A stretch of DNA of 64,000 bases from Membranihabitans marinus. GTDB taxonomy: Bacteria > Bacteroidota > Bacteroidia > Chitinophagales > Saprospiraceae. The stretch is taken from positions 62,001 to 126,000 of the forward strand of contig NZ_JAJQYA010000008.1 of assembly GCF_021729155.1 (NCBI RefSeq), written 5' to 3'. The position numbers and the translations under genes were made by a program. Below are positions 55,886 through 64,000 of the stretch, piece after piece. The number at the start of each line of letters is the position of its first letter. The stretch's first letter is position 1. The notes beneath the pieces are model-generated. The model was not told the DNA's origin and did not search any database. It saw only the letters and a program-made list of their open reading frames with translations.

Positions 55886-57616
55886 CTATCCCCCAATGGT
55901 AAACTTATGTAAAAAAGGAGTGTAACCCGTCAAATACACCGATTTTCCGTTTTGCTTCGGCAACATACCCCGCATCTGAGCCCAACGATGTTCCACCTTT
56001 CCGGGGCCAAAAACGATTTCATCATGACCAACAGTATACCGTGCTTCCTCCGAAGTGAGAAAATAACTATCCTCTGCCATCTCATCGACCTCTACCCCAC
56101 TCAACAATCCTCCAGCACGAAAATTCAATTCACAAGATACAGGTACATTATCTGTTCCCGATATACTCATTTCTATGGTCAATACACCATTATTTTCCTC
56201 AATGACGACTTCGTAATTCATGGTCTGCTTCTCTGACATCTCCCTCTTGCTTCGAGGGTATTCATGCCAGCCATCCACCCCAGTCCGATACTCCTTTGGA
56301 ATGGGTTGAAAATATCCATGAGTGACTGACCTTGATAATACAATCCTATTGCCTTCTATTTTCATGTTTTCAGGAACAAACTGCCCCAAACCACCATAGA
56401 ATGCAGCGCTCAATCGCATGGATTGCAAGACACTAGCTCCATTCATATAGACCAAAAAAGTAGGATTTTTACCTATCACAGATATATCTTTCTCTTGCCT
56501 TCTGATGCGCAATAAGCCGGACACCTTAAAATGTTTAAAATAATCCTGTGATATGGGTTGAGGCTCCACAACTTTTTGTCGATATATATCATCTGCGATT
56601 AAATCTGGAACCAAACTCAACACACTCTGCAAATTTTGATTTTCTATTAATTGACACACCGCTGCGTACTGAGGATTATTATCCTTTATCGCAAAATACC
56701 GGTACTGCAAATAATATCGAAACACATAGGCCTCAAAAGCTTTGTCTTGCCGATCAGAAGCTTCAGTTAACACTTCTCCTCCAGGCTGGATATAATACAT
56801 GGACATATCCAAATTCTTTCGCGCAACATCGAATAATGCTGGCCGATTTAAATGTCGACCAATCGTGGTAAACATATGATTACATATCGGAGAATACACC
56901 CCTACACTTCGCTCTGCATATTGCCCATCTTCATCTTGATCGATACCTTCAGACAACCACTCCTCGATGCGATCAACGTATTTCTGTTTTTTATCAATAG
57001 AATACAGACAAGCCAATGCCGAGGAAACCACCCACCTGTGATTAGCGGTGTGGATCCCCCCTACCGACAGACACTTACCCGCTCTGATTAAAAAAGTATA
57101 TATATTCTCAATACTACGATTCAGAGAAGACAGTGAAGCCATTTTCAACATCTTATATACCGGCACAAAATCATTGACAATAAAAGCCGTATCTGGAGTA
57201 GAATGAAAATTGGTGGAATACAGATCGATGCTACCATCCTCGTATTGAATGCGCAACATACAAGCAGTCGCTCTTTCCAATGCCTCCCTTAAATATTTAT
57301 TATTGTAATAATCCGAGTCCTTGTTCGACAAAGCGATGGCTGCTCGCATAATCATGGAAGCCGTACTATGAGCATTGGGGATTTCATATTGATTCATTGA
57401 GCCTCCAGCCCATTCTCCTTTATCCTCACTCAACTGACGAGACAACATTAAGGCAATCCCCTTGTCATTAAGAGCAATCAATCGAGTCAATAAATCGTCA
57501 TATTGCAACAGAGGTTTTGCCGATTCGCTATCTGACAAACTCGTAAATGGGAATAAAGACAAGGCAGTCATCCCAAAGGTTGATTGCTGAAGAAAGGTTC
57601 TCCGTTGTACCGACAT
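55886..57616 (-). CDS. Tat-exported lyase-like (alpha/alpha) toroid protein
   Basis: A 576-residue protein with a Tat-type signal (VQRRTFLQQSTFGMTALSLF). The N-terminal about 330 residues are helical in the toroid style. The segment TANHRWVVSSALA (about 187-199) places Asn-His in the position and wording seen in heparinase II/III-like and related lyases, followed by YAERSVGVYSPI with Tyr. The remainder (about 380-576) looks like beta-sandwich. I suggest an uronate polysaccharide lyase or related enzyme, which would supply the unsaturated ends needed by the GH88 enzyme. No family could be named with confidence, and a non-catalytic relative remains possible. Confidence 0.55.
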   Translation of the reverse strand: MSVQRRTFLQQSTFGMTALSLFPFTSLSDSESAKPLLQYDDLLTRLIALNDKGIALMLSRQLSEDKGEWAGGSMNQYEIPNAHSTASMIMRAAIALSNKDSDYYNNKYLREALERATACMLRIQYEDGSIDLYSTNFHSTPDTAFIVNDFVPVYKMLKMASLSSLNRSIENIYTFLIRAGKCLSVGGIHTANHRWVVSSALACLYSIDKKQKYVDRIEEWLSEGIDQDEDGQYAERSVGVYSPICNHMFTTIGRHLNRPALFDVARKNLDMSMYYIQPGGEVLTEASDRQDKAFEAYVFRYYLQYRYFAIKDNNPQYAAVCQLIENQNLQSVLSLVPDLIADDIYRQKVVEPQPISQDYFKHFKVSGLLRIRRQEKDISVIGKNPTFLVYMNGASVLQSMRLSAAFYGGLGQFVPENMKIEGNRIVLSRSVTHGYFQPIPKEYRTGVDGWHEYPRSKREMSEKQTMNYEVVIEENNGVLTIEMSISGTDNVPVSCELNFRAGGLLSGVEVDEMAEDSYFLTSEEARYTVGHDEIVFGPGKVEHRWAQMRGMLPKQNGKSVYLTGYTPFLHKFTIGG

Positions 57617-57829
57617 AGTATTATATTTTTATCCAAAAAAATTGATTATTTTTCAAGAAAATTATTTACTAAAGTATTTAAAAAAATAAAATCAATCTTA
57701 ATTATTAATCCCCCTAGCCTTATTTAAGCCTAGTTTCAACATTGTATTGACCTCCAAATTTATTCCAAGAGCAGCTATTATAAAATAGAACAAACCACTG
57801 GACTTAAATCAATATTCAGCACCCAATGA

Positions 57830-60202
57830 TCATTTCTGCAACAATTCACTAGGCGACACAACACCATCAACACCCCAAGAAGTATTGGGCAAATCTGACA
57901 TTTTCAACTCCAATTTCCCACCTTTAATCAACTCATCGTGAAAAATATATGCCGATTTATGCGACTGACCATTTAATGAAGCATCTTCCACATATACGCG
58001 ATCAGAAGAATTCCCTATGGTCGATATCTCAAAACTTCCTCCATGGTAATACTCCGGACTGAGGTGTAATACCACTTTGTCAAAAATAGGGCTGCCAATA
58101 TCATAAAAAGGACGCTGGGCACAACCAGCATGCATTTCAAACAAACCTATCTTCATCAACACGGCCAAAGAACCCATCAAACCTTGATCCTCATCACCAT
58201 TAAACCCTCTTTCCGGCGACAAATCAGCAAAAGCATGATCCAAGACCTGTCGTGTCCAATATTGGGTCAACCATGGATTCTGTATGTAATTAAATACAAA
58301 CCCTGTTTGAATACTGGGTTGATTTCCATAATTAATGGGTATTCGGCGATTGATCGCATTTAATTCTGCGGAGTGAGATTTACCCGCTGTAAAATCCAAT
58401 TTAGATGCCGTTTCAAAAGAAGCATTCAATTTGTTCGCGGCCGCTTGTGCTCCTCCCATTTTATGAGCCAATCCAGCTAGATCATGTGGAACATACCAAG
58501 TGGCTTGCGCACCGTTGGACTCTACAAACCCATGTTGATGTTCGTATATATCGTAGTCTTCCATCCATGAACCATAACCATCCTTGGGACGAATCCAACC
58601 GATGGATTCATCAAATATATTTTTCCAATTCGATGATCGATTCATAAAATATTGATAATCTTCCTTCTTCCCTAAGTTGTCAGCCAATTGCGCCAAACAC
58701 CAATCTTGAAACGAATACTCCAAGGTCTGTCCCGCGCCGTCTTGATGACCGGCCCAACGCTTGGGTCCCAAGGGATAAGGCACATAACCCTTCTCGATAT
58801 AGTGCTCTACACCTCCTCCTTTCCAAGTTTTGTGTTCGTAACCTGCCTTGGCCATCATCCCATTGGGCATGGCATTTTTCTTGAGACCAGCATACATAGT
58901 CGACACATCATAATCTCTAATGCCCTTCATATAACCGCCAATCATAAACGGGGTGGATGAAGCACCTGTCATCACATAAGTATAATTCCCTCCTGAAGGC
59001 CCTCTGGGAATCAAGCCTCCATCACCATACATCATCAACATTGATTGAGTAAACTCGGAAGCTATCTCTGGATACAACAACTGCCACAATGTGGTGATCG
59101 TCCACTGAGCACCCCAAAATGAATCGGAATTGTAATGATTGAATTTCGGCTGTCCCTTTTCATCCAAGGGAATTTGACCTATTCGAGGACGATCACCGGT
59201 CATATCGCAATACGCGCCATTGACATCACTTATAATTCGTCGTCCTTGTAGAGCCTTCCACAAATCGGTATAAAATCTTTGCTGTTGTTTCTCCGTATTG
59301 CCAGACACTTCGATTCGACCCAGCTTTTCATTCCATTCACTGCGTGATGATGCCACTACCTGATCAAAATCCCAGTGATTAAGCTCTGTCTTTAAATTTT
59401 TTCTCGCATTTTCAACACTGGTATAAGAAATGGCCACCTTCATCAATAGGGGCTTCTTTACGTTTTTTAAGGTAAAATACACTCCTCCGTCAGATCCTTC
59501 AAACTCTTTAACCTTGCCCAACAAGTCACCGGACTGCCATGCAGACACCGTCTTTGCACGGCGATTGAGTTTAATCACAAAGTATACATAGGTAGGCTTG
59601 GGACGTCTGCTGGTAGCCTCCATCAATGCATAGCCTTCTATTTCAGACTTAGACACTACTTTGGCATAACCAGACTTTGTACCAGAAGGTCCAAGCACTG
59701 TGCCCAAATCCAACAATACATGACCTTCTTCGTCCTTATTATTAAAGGTATATCGATGCATCCCCACACGGGTGGTAGAAGTCAGTTCAGCTGTAATCCC
59801 ATAATCCAACAGATCAACTTTGTGGTATCCGGGATGGACAACCTCGGTATCGTGACTATATTTTGATCCATAAGCATCTGGCCCCTTATGACCTTTAAAG
59901 GTTCCAGTCGTAGGCATAACTGGAATACCGGACATCTGCCAGGCATGGATATGACTAAAAAAACGAATACTGTCTTCGTTGTAACGATATCCAGAATTCC
60001 ATGCTCCATCGATAACCATATCAGGGCTTAGATTCACCATGCCAAATGGACGACTCGCTGAAGAAAAATAAAACCATCGAGAATTGGCTGCATCCAAATA
60101 AGGGTAAACTTTATCTACATATTCCGCTTGACCGTACAATGATTGACTGACCATACAAATTAAAGCGAAAAAAAAGAATTTTGTATTTTTTATATTCATC
60201 AT
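57830..60202 (-). CDS. GH92-family-like glycosidase, exported
   Basis: A 790-residue protein with signal peptide (about 1-24, ending SLYGQ). It shows the GH92 two-domain plan. The N-terminal beta-sandwich has RPFGMVNLSPD and the FSHIHAWQMSGIPVMP segment. The (alpha/alpha)6 domain has RFYTDLWKALQGRRIISDVNG, DSFWGAQWTITTLWQLLYPE, GFNGDEDQGLMGSLAVLMKIG and the closing DIGSPIFDKVVLHL. Known GH92 enzymes are Ca2+-dependent alpha-mannosidases with an acid-rich GNDDxG segment; here that segment reads GDEDQG, so it may act on another sugar. It is probably periplasmic. It is separated from the lyase-like gene by 213 bp. Confidence 0.8.
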   Translation of the reverse strand: MMNIKNTKFFFFALICMVSQSLYGQAEYVDKVYPYLDAANSRWFYFSSASRPFGMVNLSPDMVIDGAWNSGYRYNEDSIRFFSHIHAWQMSGIPVMPTTGTFKGHKGPDAYGSKYSHDTEVVHPGYHKVDLLDYGITAELTSTTRVGMHRYTFNNKDEEGHVLLDLGTVLGPSGTKSGYAKVVSKSEIEGYALMEATSRRPKPTYVYFVIKLNRRAKTVSAWQSGDLLGKVKEFEGSDGGVYFTLKNVKKPLLMKVAISYTSVENARKNLKTELNHWDFDQVVASSRSEWNEKLGRIEVSGNTEKQQQRFYTDLWKALQGRRIISDVNGAYCDMTGDRPRIGQIPLDEKGQPKFNHYNSDSFWGAQWTITTLWQLLYPEIASEFTQSMLMMYGDGGLIPRGPSGGNYTYVMTGASSTPFMIGGYMKGIRDYDVSTMYAGLKKNAMPNGMMAKAGYEHKTWKGGGVEHYIEKGYVPYPLGPKRWAGHQDGAGQTLEYSFQDWCLAQLADNLGKKEDYQYFMNRSSNWKNIFDESIGWIRPKDGYGSWMEDYDIYEHQHGFVESNGAQATWYVPHDLAGLAHKMGGAQAAANKLNASFETASKLDFTAGKSHSAELNAINRRIPINYGNQPSIQTGFVFNYIQNPWLTQYWTRQVLDHAFADLSPERGFNGDEDQGLMGSLAVLMKIGLFEMHAGCAQRPFYDIGSPIFDKVVLHLSPEYYHGGSFEISTIGNSSDRVYVEDASLNGQSHKSAYIFHDELIKGGKLELKMSDLPNTSWGVDGVVSPSELLQK

Positions 60203-60730
60203 AGAACCTACTGTTTAAATAGTGTAAAGAGAATTTAAGGAATAATGATATGCAAAATTAAGTCACGGACTCCATCCAATGTCGGTTAGAAAACAGACTT
60301 TCCTATTTGCATGAATATGATTTTTACCAATTACATTTTATGATGTCGGTTAAGATATTGAATGACTGAAGATAGTTGCCCTTTAGTCACACCTAATGCC
60401 GAAAATCGTCATTTGGCGAAGTTGACCGAACAATATGCGCAGCATCATAGATCCTTAATGGATCAATGGTGAGGGAACCGAAACCTCCGTGTTTCGGGTG
60501 GGTTCACCATTATACCGAGGATATTTAACCAAGGCTACCATGCCGAGGCGCGATTGCCCTGTATATCCTGTTTAAGCTCCTACTACCAGTAAATCATTAA
60601 TTCTCAATCCAAATTACTTAAGCCGCAATGCATTGCAACTCTAAAATAATTCGAAATATAACCGACAATTATAAACGTATTTGGCATTATATTTCAAACA
60701 TAAAATAAATGTAAGAGAATTTCAATAAAA
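60203..60730. repeat. Intergenic region with hairpin element locus E
   Basis: No gene lies in these 528 bp. The element begins with TACCAATTACATTTTA (60325-60340), matching the left end of locus C. It contains the unit GTTGACCGAACAAT, small hairpin ATGC/GCA/GCAT (60435-60445) and a 23-nt hairpin (60446-60468, left arm CATAGATCC, loop TTAAT) with one mismatch. A CCGAAAC/CTCCGT/GTTTCGG stem (60478-60497) follows, then the GCGATTGCCCTGTATATCC tail and a GCAATGCATTGC palindrome also present in locus C (43077-43088). A first unit at about 60392-60416 is decayed. A right terminal repeat is only vaguely visible. Confidence 0.6.
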
Positions 60731-60910
60731 TTAATCGACAACTATTCGCCGTATAATGATTCTAGAACCAAAATAAACCACCATTCCTATGGCCATCCAT
60801 TGATAATTGTCTTCCAAGGAAATCGCCCCATAAAAAACTAAAAATGGAGGTATAATGGTGAGCAATAAGCCTATAAAGGCAACAATCCAAAGCAAGAATA
60901 CAGTATTCAT
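60731..60910 (-). CDS. Small two-helix membrane protein downstream of the NCS1 permease
   Basis: A 59-residue ORF starting ATG at 60908-60910 and ending TAA at 60731-60733. It reads MNTVFLLWIVAFIGLLLTII and then a second hydrophobic stretch (WMAIGMVVYFGSRIIIRRI), with a short polar loop (SLEDNYQ) between. Two membrane spans with a positively charged C-terminus (RRIVVD) are predicted. It lies 39 bp after the permease stop and on the same strand, so it is probably co-expressed. Small partners of this kind accompany several transporters, but I know no named family for it. It falls below the usual size cutoff of gene callers, so may be missed. Confidence 0.6.
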   Translation of the reverse strand: MNTVFLLWIVAFIGLLLTIIPPFLVFYGAISLEDNYQWMAIGMVVYFGSRIIIRRIVVD

Positions 60911-60949
60911 AATTTTTATTAAAATGATTCAATTCTAAAAATAGCAAGA

Positions 60950-62362
60950 CTATATATTGGACGCTGTCCGCAACCTTTGCTGAAACAACATCCCCAATAG
61001 AATATACAATAGAGCAGCCACAAACCAACCGGGCAAGCCTAAAAAGAAAATCTCCCATCCCAGGAAAAAGCTCAAACAATAACAAGCCAACAGTGACAAT
61101 ACCCATGTAAGTCCAGCGGCCCCATTAAATCGAAGTCCACGATCCAAAGCCCATTCCGATTTAAGTCCCATGCGAGGATAAACATATACGTCTATAATTA
61201 TAATCGCCCCCATTGGCATTAACAACAATCCATACAGTGCCACAAACTCCAGAAGTTTCATTACCAAGGCAGGAAAACAGGCGGCCAATGTAGTAATGGC
61301 TCCAACTATAAAGGTAATCTTCCAAGTCTTGATATTGGGCAATATAGATTGCACCGCCAATCCAGCTCTATATATGGTAGGATTGGCCGTCGTCCAACCA
61401 GCAACCATAACACAGATAGCTCCAGCGACACCAGCTGCATAATAAGCTACTGGCCCAGGTGCAAATTCCAGGCTATTTTGACTTTTATATAGAAAAACCG
61501 CATACAATATACCAGATGCCAACCAAGCAATGTAGTGACCTACAAACATTCCGCCTGCAGAGGCAAATCCAAAATAAGACTTTTTAGCATATCTCAAAAT
61601 CGACATATCTGCCATACCTATATGCATGGCCATATTGCAAAACCAAGCAAAAAAGATGACGTGATAAATCGAAAATTTCGACTGCCCTTCCAATGGAATT
61701 CCCGTCCAAATCCGCGATTCGGCTACTGGCCAAAATTCCGACCAATTATTAACACCGATTTCAGGCAAAACGGCCACAGCCGCTCCTATAAATATGAGTA
61801 TCATCCATGGGGCAGCTAAGTTGGCAAACTTAGACACCTGATCATACCCCAACATAGCAATTACAGTAGTAATCATACCTATTGCCACCACAATCACGAC
61901 CCACATCACACTGGTGGGCAACCAATCACCCAAATTGGGCATGGGTAGATTGAATGGAATCCCGACAGCGGTAGCGGAAACAGCAATCATCGATCCTGCT
62001 AAAAAACAAAACATAAGTGCATTGACCAAATTGTATATAGTCGTTAAATTTTTACCACAAATTTTTTCTAATTTAAAATACAGTGTAATGCGCTCTCTAA
62101 CAGCAATAGGGCCACAGAGAAAGGCCCAACTCAAAACGGCCAGTAAATTGCCTATCAACAACCCAACAACCAAGTCAAATGCCGCTACACCATGAGCCAC
62201 AAACAATGGACCAATGACAAACTCCGTCCCTGCCGTATGCTCTCCGGCATATAGTCCCAAAAAACTCCACCAACCTTTCCATTTTTTAGAGGGAACCGGC
62301 TCTCGTTCGTATTCCGTTACTGCATTAAGTTTTTTCTTAAAGGCATTAAACATACTTTTCAA
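60950..62362 (-). CDS. NCS1-family permease (nucleobase/allantoin-type cation symporter)
   Basis: A 470-residue inner-membrane transporter with about 12 hydrophobic segments. The N-terminus has VPSKKWKGWWSFLGLYAGEH, a region of the type preceding helix 1 in NCS1 (purine/cytosine permease-like) transporters. GYDQVSKFANLAAPWM (about 170) and FAWFCNMAMHIGMADMSILR (about 235-255) give the conserved substrate/Na+ site segments. Known NCS1 proteins carry nucleobases, allantoin, hydantoins or vitamins; none carries sugar to my knowledge, so its presence beside a polysaccharide locus is unexpected. A 59-residue membrane protein follows 39 bp downstream. Confidence 0.85.
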   Translation of the reverse strand: MKSMFNAFKKKLNAVTEYEREPVPSKKWKGWWSFLGLYAGEHTAGTEFVIGPLFVAHGVAAFDLVVGLLIGNLLAVLSWAFLCGPIAVRERITLYFKLEKICGKNLTTIYNLVNALMFCFLAGSMIAVSATAVGIPFNLPMPNLGDWLPTSVMWVVIVVAIGMITTVIAMLGYDQVSKFANLAAPWMILIFIGAAVAVLPEIGVNNWSEFWPVAESRIWTGIPLEGQSKFSIYHVIFFAWFCNMAMHIGMADMSILRYAKKSYFGFASAGGMFVGHYIAWLASGILYAVFLYKSQNSLEFAPGPVAYYAAGVAGAICVMVAGWTTANPTIYRAGLAVQSILPNIKTWKITFIVGAITTLAACFPALVMKLLEFVALYGLLLMPMGAIIIIDVYVYPRMGLKSEWALDRGLRFNGAAGLTWVLSLLACYCLSFFLGWEIFFLGLPGWFVAALLYILLGMLFQQRLRTASNI

Positions 62363-62571
62363 CTATTTGTTAAAATTAGGTAATCACATAAAATTACAAT
62401 ATCAATTACGGCTCTCTTCCCTATTCTTACCTAATTAATCCACAAAACAATTACAGAACCTAATAAACACCAAACAACATATACACACCAAATTTTTAAT
62501 CATTATTTTGAAAATTTCACCTATATTAAAGCAAACAATAACCACCAAACTACTATTTTAAGTTAAAGTAA

Positions 62572-62603
62572 TTGTTCACAACCAAAATAATCCGTTATTT
62601 TTG
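62572..62603 (+). promoter_or_regulatory. Bacteroidota-type promoter of the divergent DUF1549 gene
   Basis: TATTTTTG (62596-62603) matches the TAnnTTTG -7 consensus exactly, and TTG (62572-62574) lies 21 bp upstream as a -33 element, a spacing within the known range. Transcription would begin at about 62610, giving a leader of about 30 nt before the ATG at 62642. The region is the intergenic space (62363-62641) to the divergent NCS1 gene. Confidence 0.6.
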
Positions 62604-62641
62604 TAAGATTGACACTTTATATATTCCAACAATATAAATAG

Positions 62642-64000
62642 ATGAAAAAAAGATCACTTGTACTAATTGCGATATTGACCCTAGGTGGTTTTATCTTTTA
62701 CTTTACGACGGGTACAGAGGAGATCGACTTTAGTAGCCAAGTGAAACCCATCCTCAATAAGCATTGCATTTCCTGTCATGGAGGGGTAAAAAAGAATGCC
62801 GGATTTAGTGTGCTTTTTGAGAAAGAGGCATTGGCTGTTACTGAAAATGGCCATCCAGCCATTGTGCCTGGCAATGCAAAAGCCAGTTCTTTTATTCAAC
62901 GATTAAAGGAAAGCGATGAAGAGTTGAGAATGCCCTATAAAAAACCGCCGCTGTCAAAAACTGAGATCAAAATCTTAGAGAATTGGGTCGACCAAGGGGC
63001 TAAATGGGGAAAACACTGGGCCTACAACAGCTTAGAAGAAGTTGAAACTCCAAATCTGACCAATATTGCATCTCTGGAAGGAAGTACAAATCATTTTCTA
63101 AACAACAAAATTGACACCTTTATTTACAACGTCCTCCAACAACAGGACTTACAACCTTCACCTGAAGCAGACTCTATGGTATTGCTGCGTAGACTGGCGT
63201 TGGACATTATCGGTCTACCTCCATCACCAGAACTAACTCGGCAATATACTAATGGTGAATTGACATACGAGAATGTAGTCGACAGTTTACTCGCCGATGA
63301 AAATTATGGAGAAAAATGGGCCAATTGGTGGTTGGATTTATCTCGATATGCAGATTCTAAAGGCTATGAAAAAGATCCTTCACGACTAATGTGGCGGTAT
63401 AGAGATTACGTCATCAAATCCTTTAACGACAACAAAACCTTTGACCAATTCACCATTGAACAGTTAGCTGGTGACCTCCTACCCAACCCCAGCGACGAAC
63501 AATGGATAGCCACCGCCTTTCACCGCAATACCATGAACAATACAGAAGGTGGTACGGATAATGAAGAGTACCGTGTAGCCGCCGTATTGGATCGGGTCAA
63601 TGCGACCTTTGAAGTTTGGCAAAGTACAACATATGCCTGCATCCAATGCCACAGCCATCCTTACGATCCATTTACTCACGAAGAATACTACGAAGTAATG
63701 GCATTTTTCAACAACAGTCGTGATGAGGATACCGACGACAATGAACCCAATTTAAGAATATACACCGAAGAAGACCAAAAACAATTTGCCGCTATTGCAG
63801 ACTGGATCAAATCCCAGGGAAAAGAAGAACAATTGCACGATGAGACCCTATTTATTAAAACACTGGAACCCAAATTAAACCCAGATGAGTTTTCGGACTT
63901 TGTCAAGGGCGAACTGATCAATACAGTATGGGTTGGTTTATTGAACAATGGTCATTGCATGCTTAAAAACATTAGATTGCAAGATGAGGATGAACTGGTC
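62642..64000 (+). CDS. DUF1549/DUF1553-type (PSD1) cytochrome c protein, 5' part
   Basis: The frame opens at ATG 62642 and is still open at the window end, giving the first 453 residues. A membrane anchor/signal (about 5-22) precedes a planctomycete-type cytochrome c domain with CISCH at 42-46 (VKPILNKHCISCHGG). A DUF1549 domain follows (about 160-370), recognisable from LLRRLALDIIGLPPSP, NWWLDLSRYADSKGYE and the second haem-like motif YACIQCHSHPYDP. DUF1553 should follow outside. Such proteins occur in polysaccharide and sulfatase clusters of Planctomycetes and Bacteroidota. A redox function at the membrane is inferred from the haem motifs. It is the only long gene here on the plus strand apart from the sigma factors and transposase. 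Confidence 0.85.
   Translation, partial: MKKRSLVLIAILTLGGFIFYFTTGTEEIDFSSQVKPILNKHCISCHGGVKKNAGFSVLFEKEALAVTENGHPAIVPGNAKASSFIQRLKESDEELRMPYKKPPLSKTEIKILENWVDQGAKWGKHWAYNSLEEVETPNLTNIASLEGSTNHFLNNKIDTFIYNVLQQQDLQPSPEADSMVLLRRLALDIIGLPPSPELTRQYTNGELTYENVVDSLLADENYGEKWANWWLDLSRYADSKGYEKDPSRLMWRYRDYVIKSFNDNKTFDQFTIEQLAGDLLPNPSDEQWIATAFHRNTMNNTEGGTDNEEYRVAAVLDRVNATFEVWQSTTYACIQCHSHPYDPFTHEEYYEVMAFFNNSRDEDTDDNEPNLRIYTEEDQKQFAAIADWIKSQGKEEQLHDETLFIKTLEPKLNPDEFSDFVKGELINTVWVGLLNNGHCMLKNIRLQDEDELV

Noticed and set aside
60762-61106. 114-codon minus-strand ORF overlapping the NCS1 permease end
   Set aside because: It lies in another frame across the permease 3' end and the small membrane ORF, with low-complexity hydrophobic content expected of a shadow frame.
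1-64000. tRNA, rRNA or riboswitch genes
   Set aside because: I saw no cloverleaf, conserved rRNA or known aptamer sequence by eye on either strand; a covariance search was not possible here.

Overview
The window looks like chromosome of a Bacteroidota bacterium, probably marine. The DNA is AT-rich. It carries three SusC/SusD pairs, FecI-type sigma/FecR anti-sigma pairs, many lipoprotein signals, Bacteroidota-style promoter boxes (TAnnTTTG), Tat-exported enzymes and a dense set of sulfatases. This combination is typical of a polysaccharide utilisation locus (PUL) for a sulfated, uronic-acid-containing polysaccharide such as an ulvan-like or glycosaminoglycan-like polymer. The exact substrate is inference. 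Nearly all genes lie on the minus strand.

Layout. 1-1.5 kb: an ISXO2/IS1595-type transposase that appears to lack catalytic residues. 1.6-22.9 kb: PUL module 1, read right to left: sigma factor (divergent, plus strand), FecR, SusC with a signalling domain, SusD, four S1 sulfatases, a DUF1080 (3-keto-disaccharide hydrolase family) protein, a dehydrogenase-like beta-propeller fused to cytochrome c, an AraC regulator, a non-Sus TonB-type receptor and a DUF3500 protein. 23.4-34.8 kb: PUL module 2 with its own sigma/FecR/SusC/SusD, a TIM-barrel putative glycosidase and two tandem BNR beta-propeller lipoproteins. 35-40.2 kb: a third SusC/SusD pair without sigma/FecR, with a LacI-type operator-like site upstream. 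41.6-55.2 kb: catabolic genes (three sugar-isomerase-like TIM barrels, MFS transporter, SDR, Gfo/Idh oxidoreductase, GH88 unsaturated glucuronyl hydrolase, AraC regulator, Tat-exported enolase-superfamily enzyme, DUF6797/cytochrome c protein). 55.9-62.4 kb: an exported lyase-like enzyme, a GH92-like glycosidase, a small membrane protein and an NCS1 permease. 62.6 kb to the edge: the start of a divergent DUF1549-type cytochrome protein.

How it may work together (inference): SusC/D systems import sulfated oligosaccharides; sulfatases, lyase-like, BNR, GH92-like and TIM-barrel enzymes trim them in the periplasm; GH88 opens unsaturated uronates; SDR, Gfo/Idh and TIM-barrel enzymes process the monomers. 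Several exported redox proteins with c-type haem sites, together with DUF1080 and isomerase-like proteins, suggest an additional oxidative (3-keto-sugar-type) route outside the cytoplasm.

The most unusual signal is non-coding: a family of modular intergenic elements at five loci (about 23.0, 41.2, 42.8, 55.6 and 60.4 kb). The best-preserved units repeat one architecture: a 14-nt spacer like GATGACCGAGCAAA, a small hairpin, an immediately adjacent 23-nt hairpin with a 9-bp stem around a 5-nt TAAAT-like loop, then GCGAG. Stem sequences differ from unit to unit but pairing is kept. One copy is bounded by 18-bp perfect inverted repeats and abuts a truncated gene.
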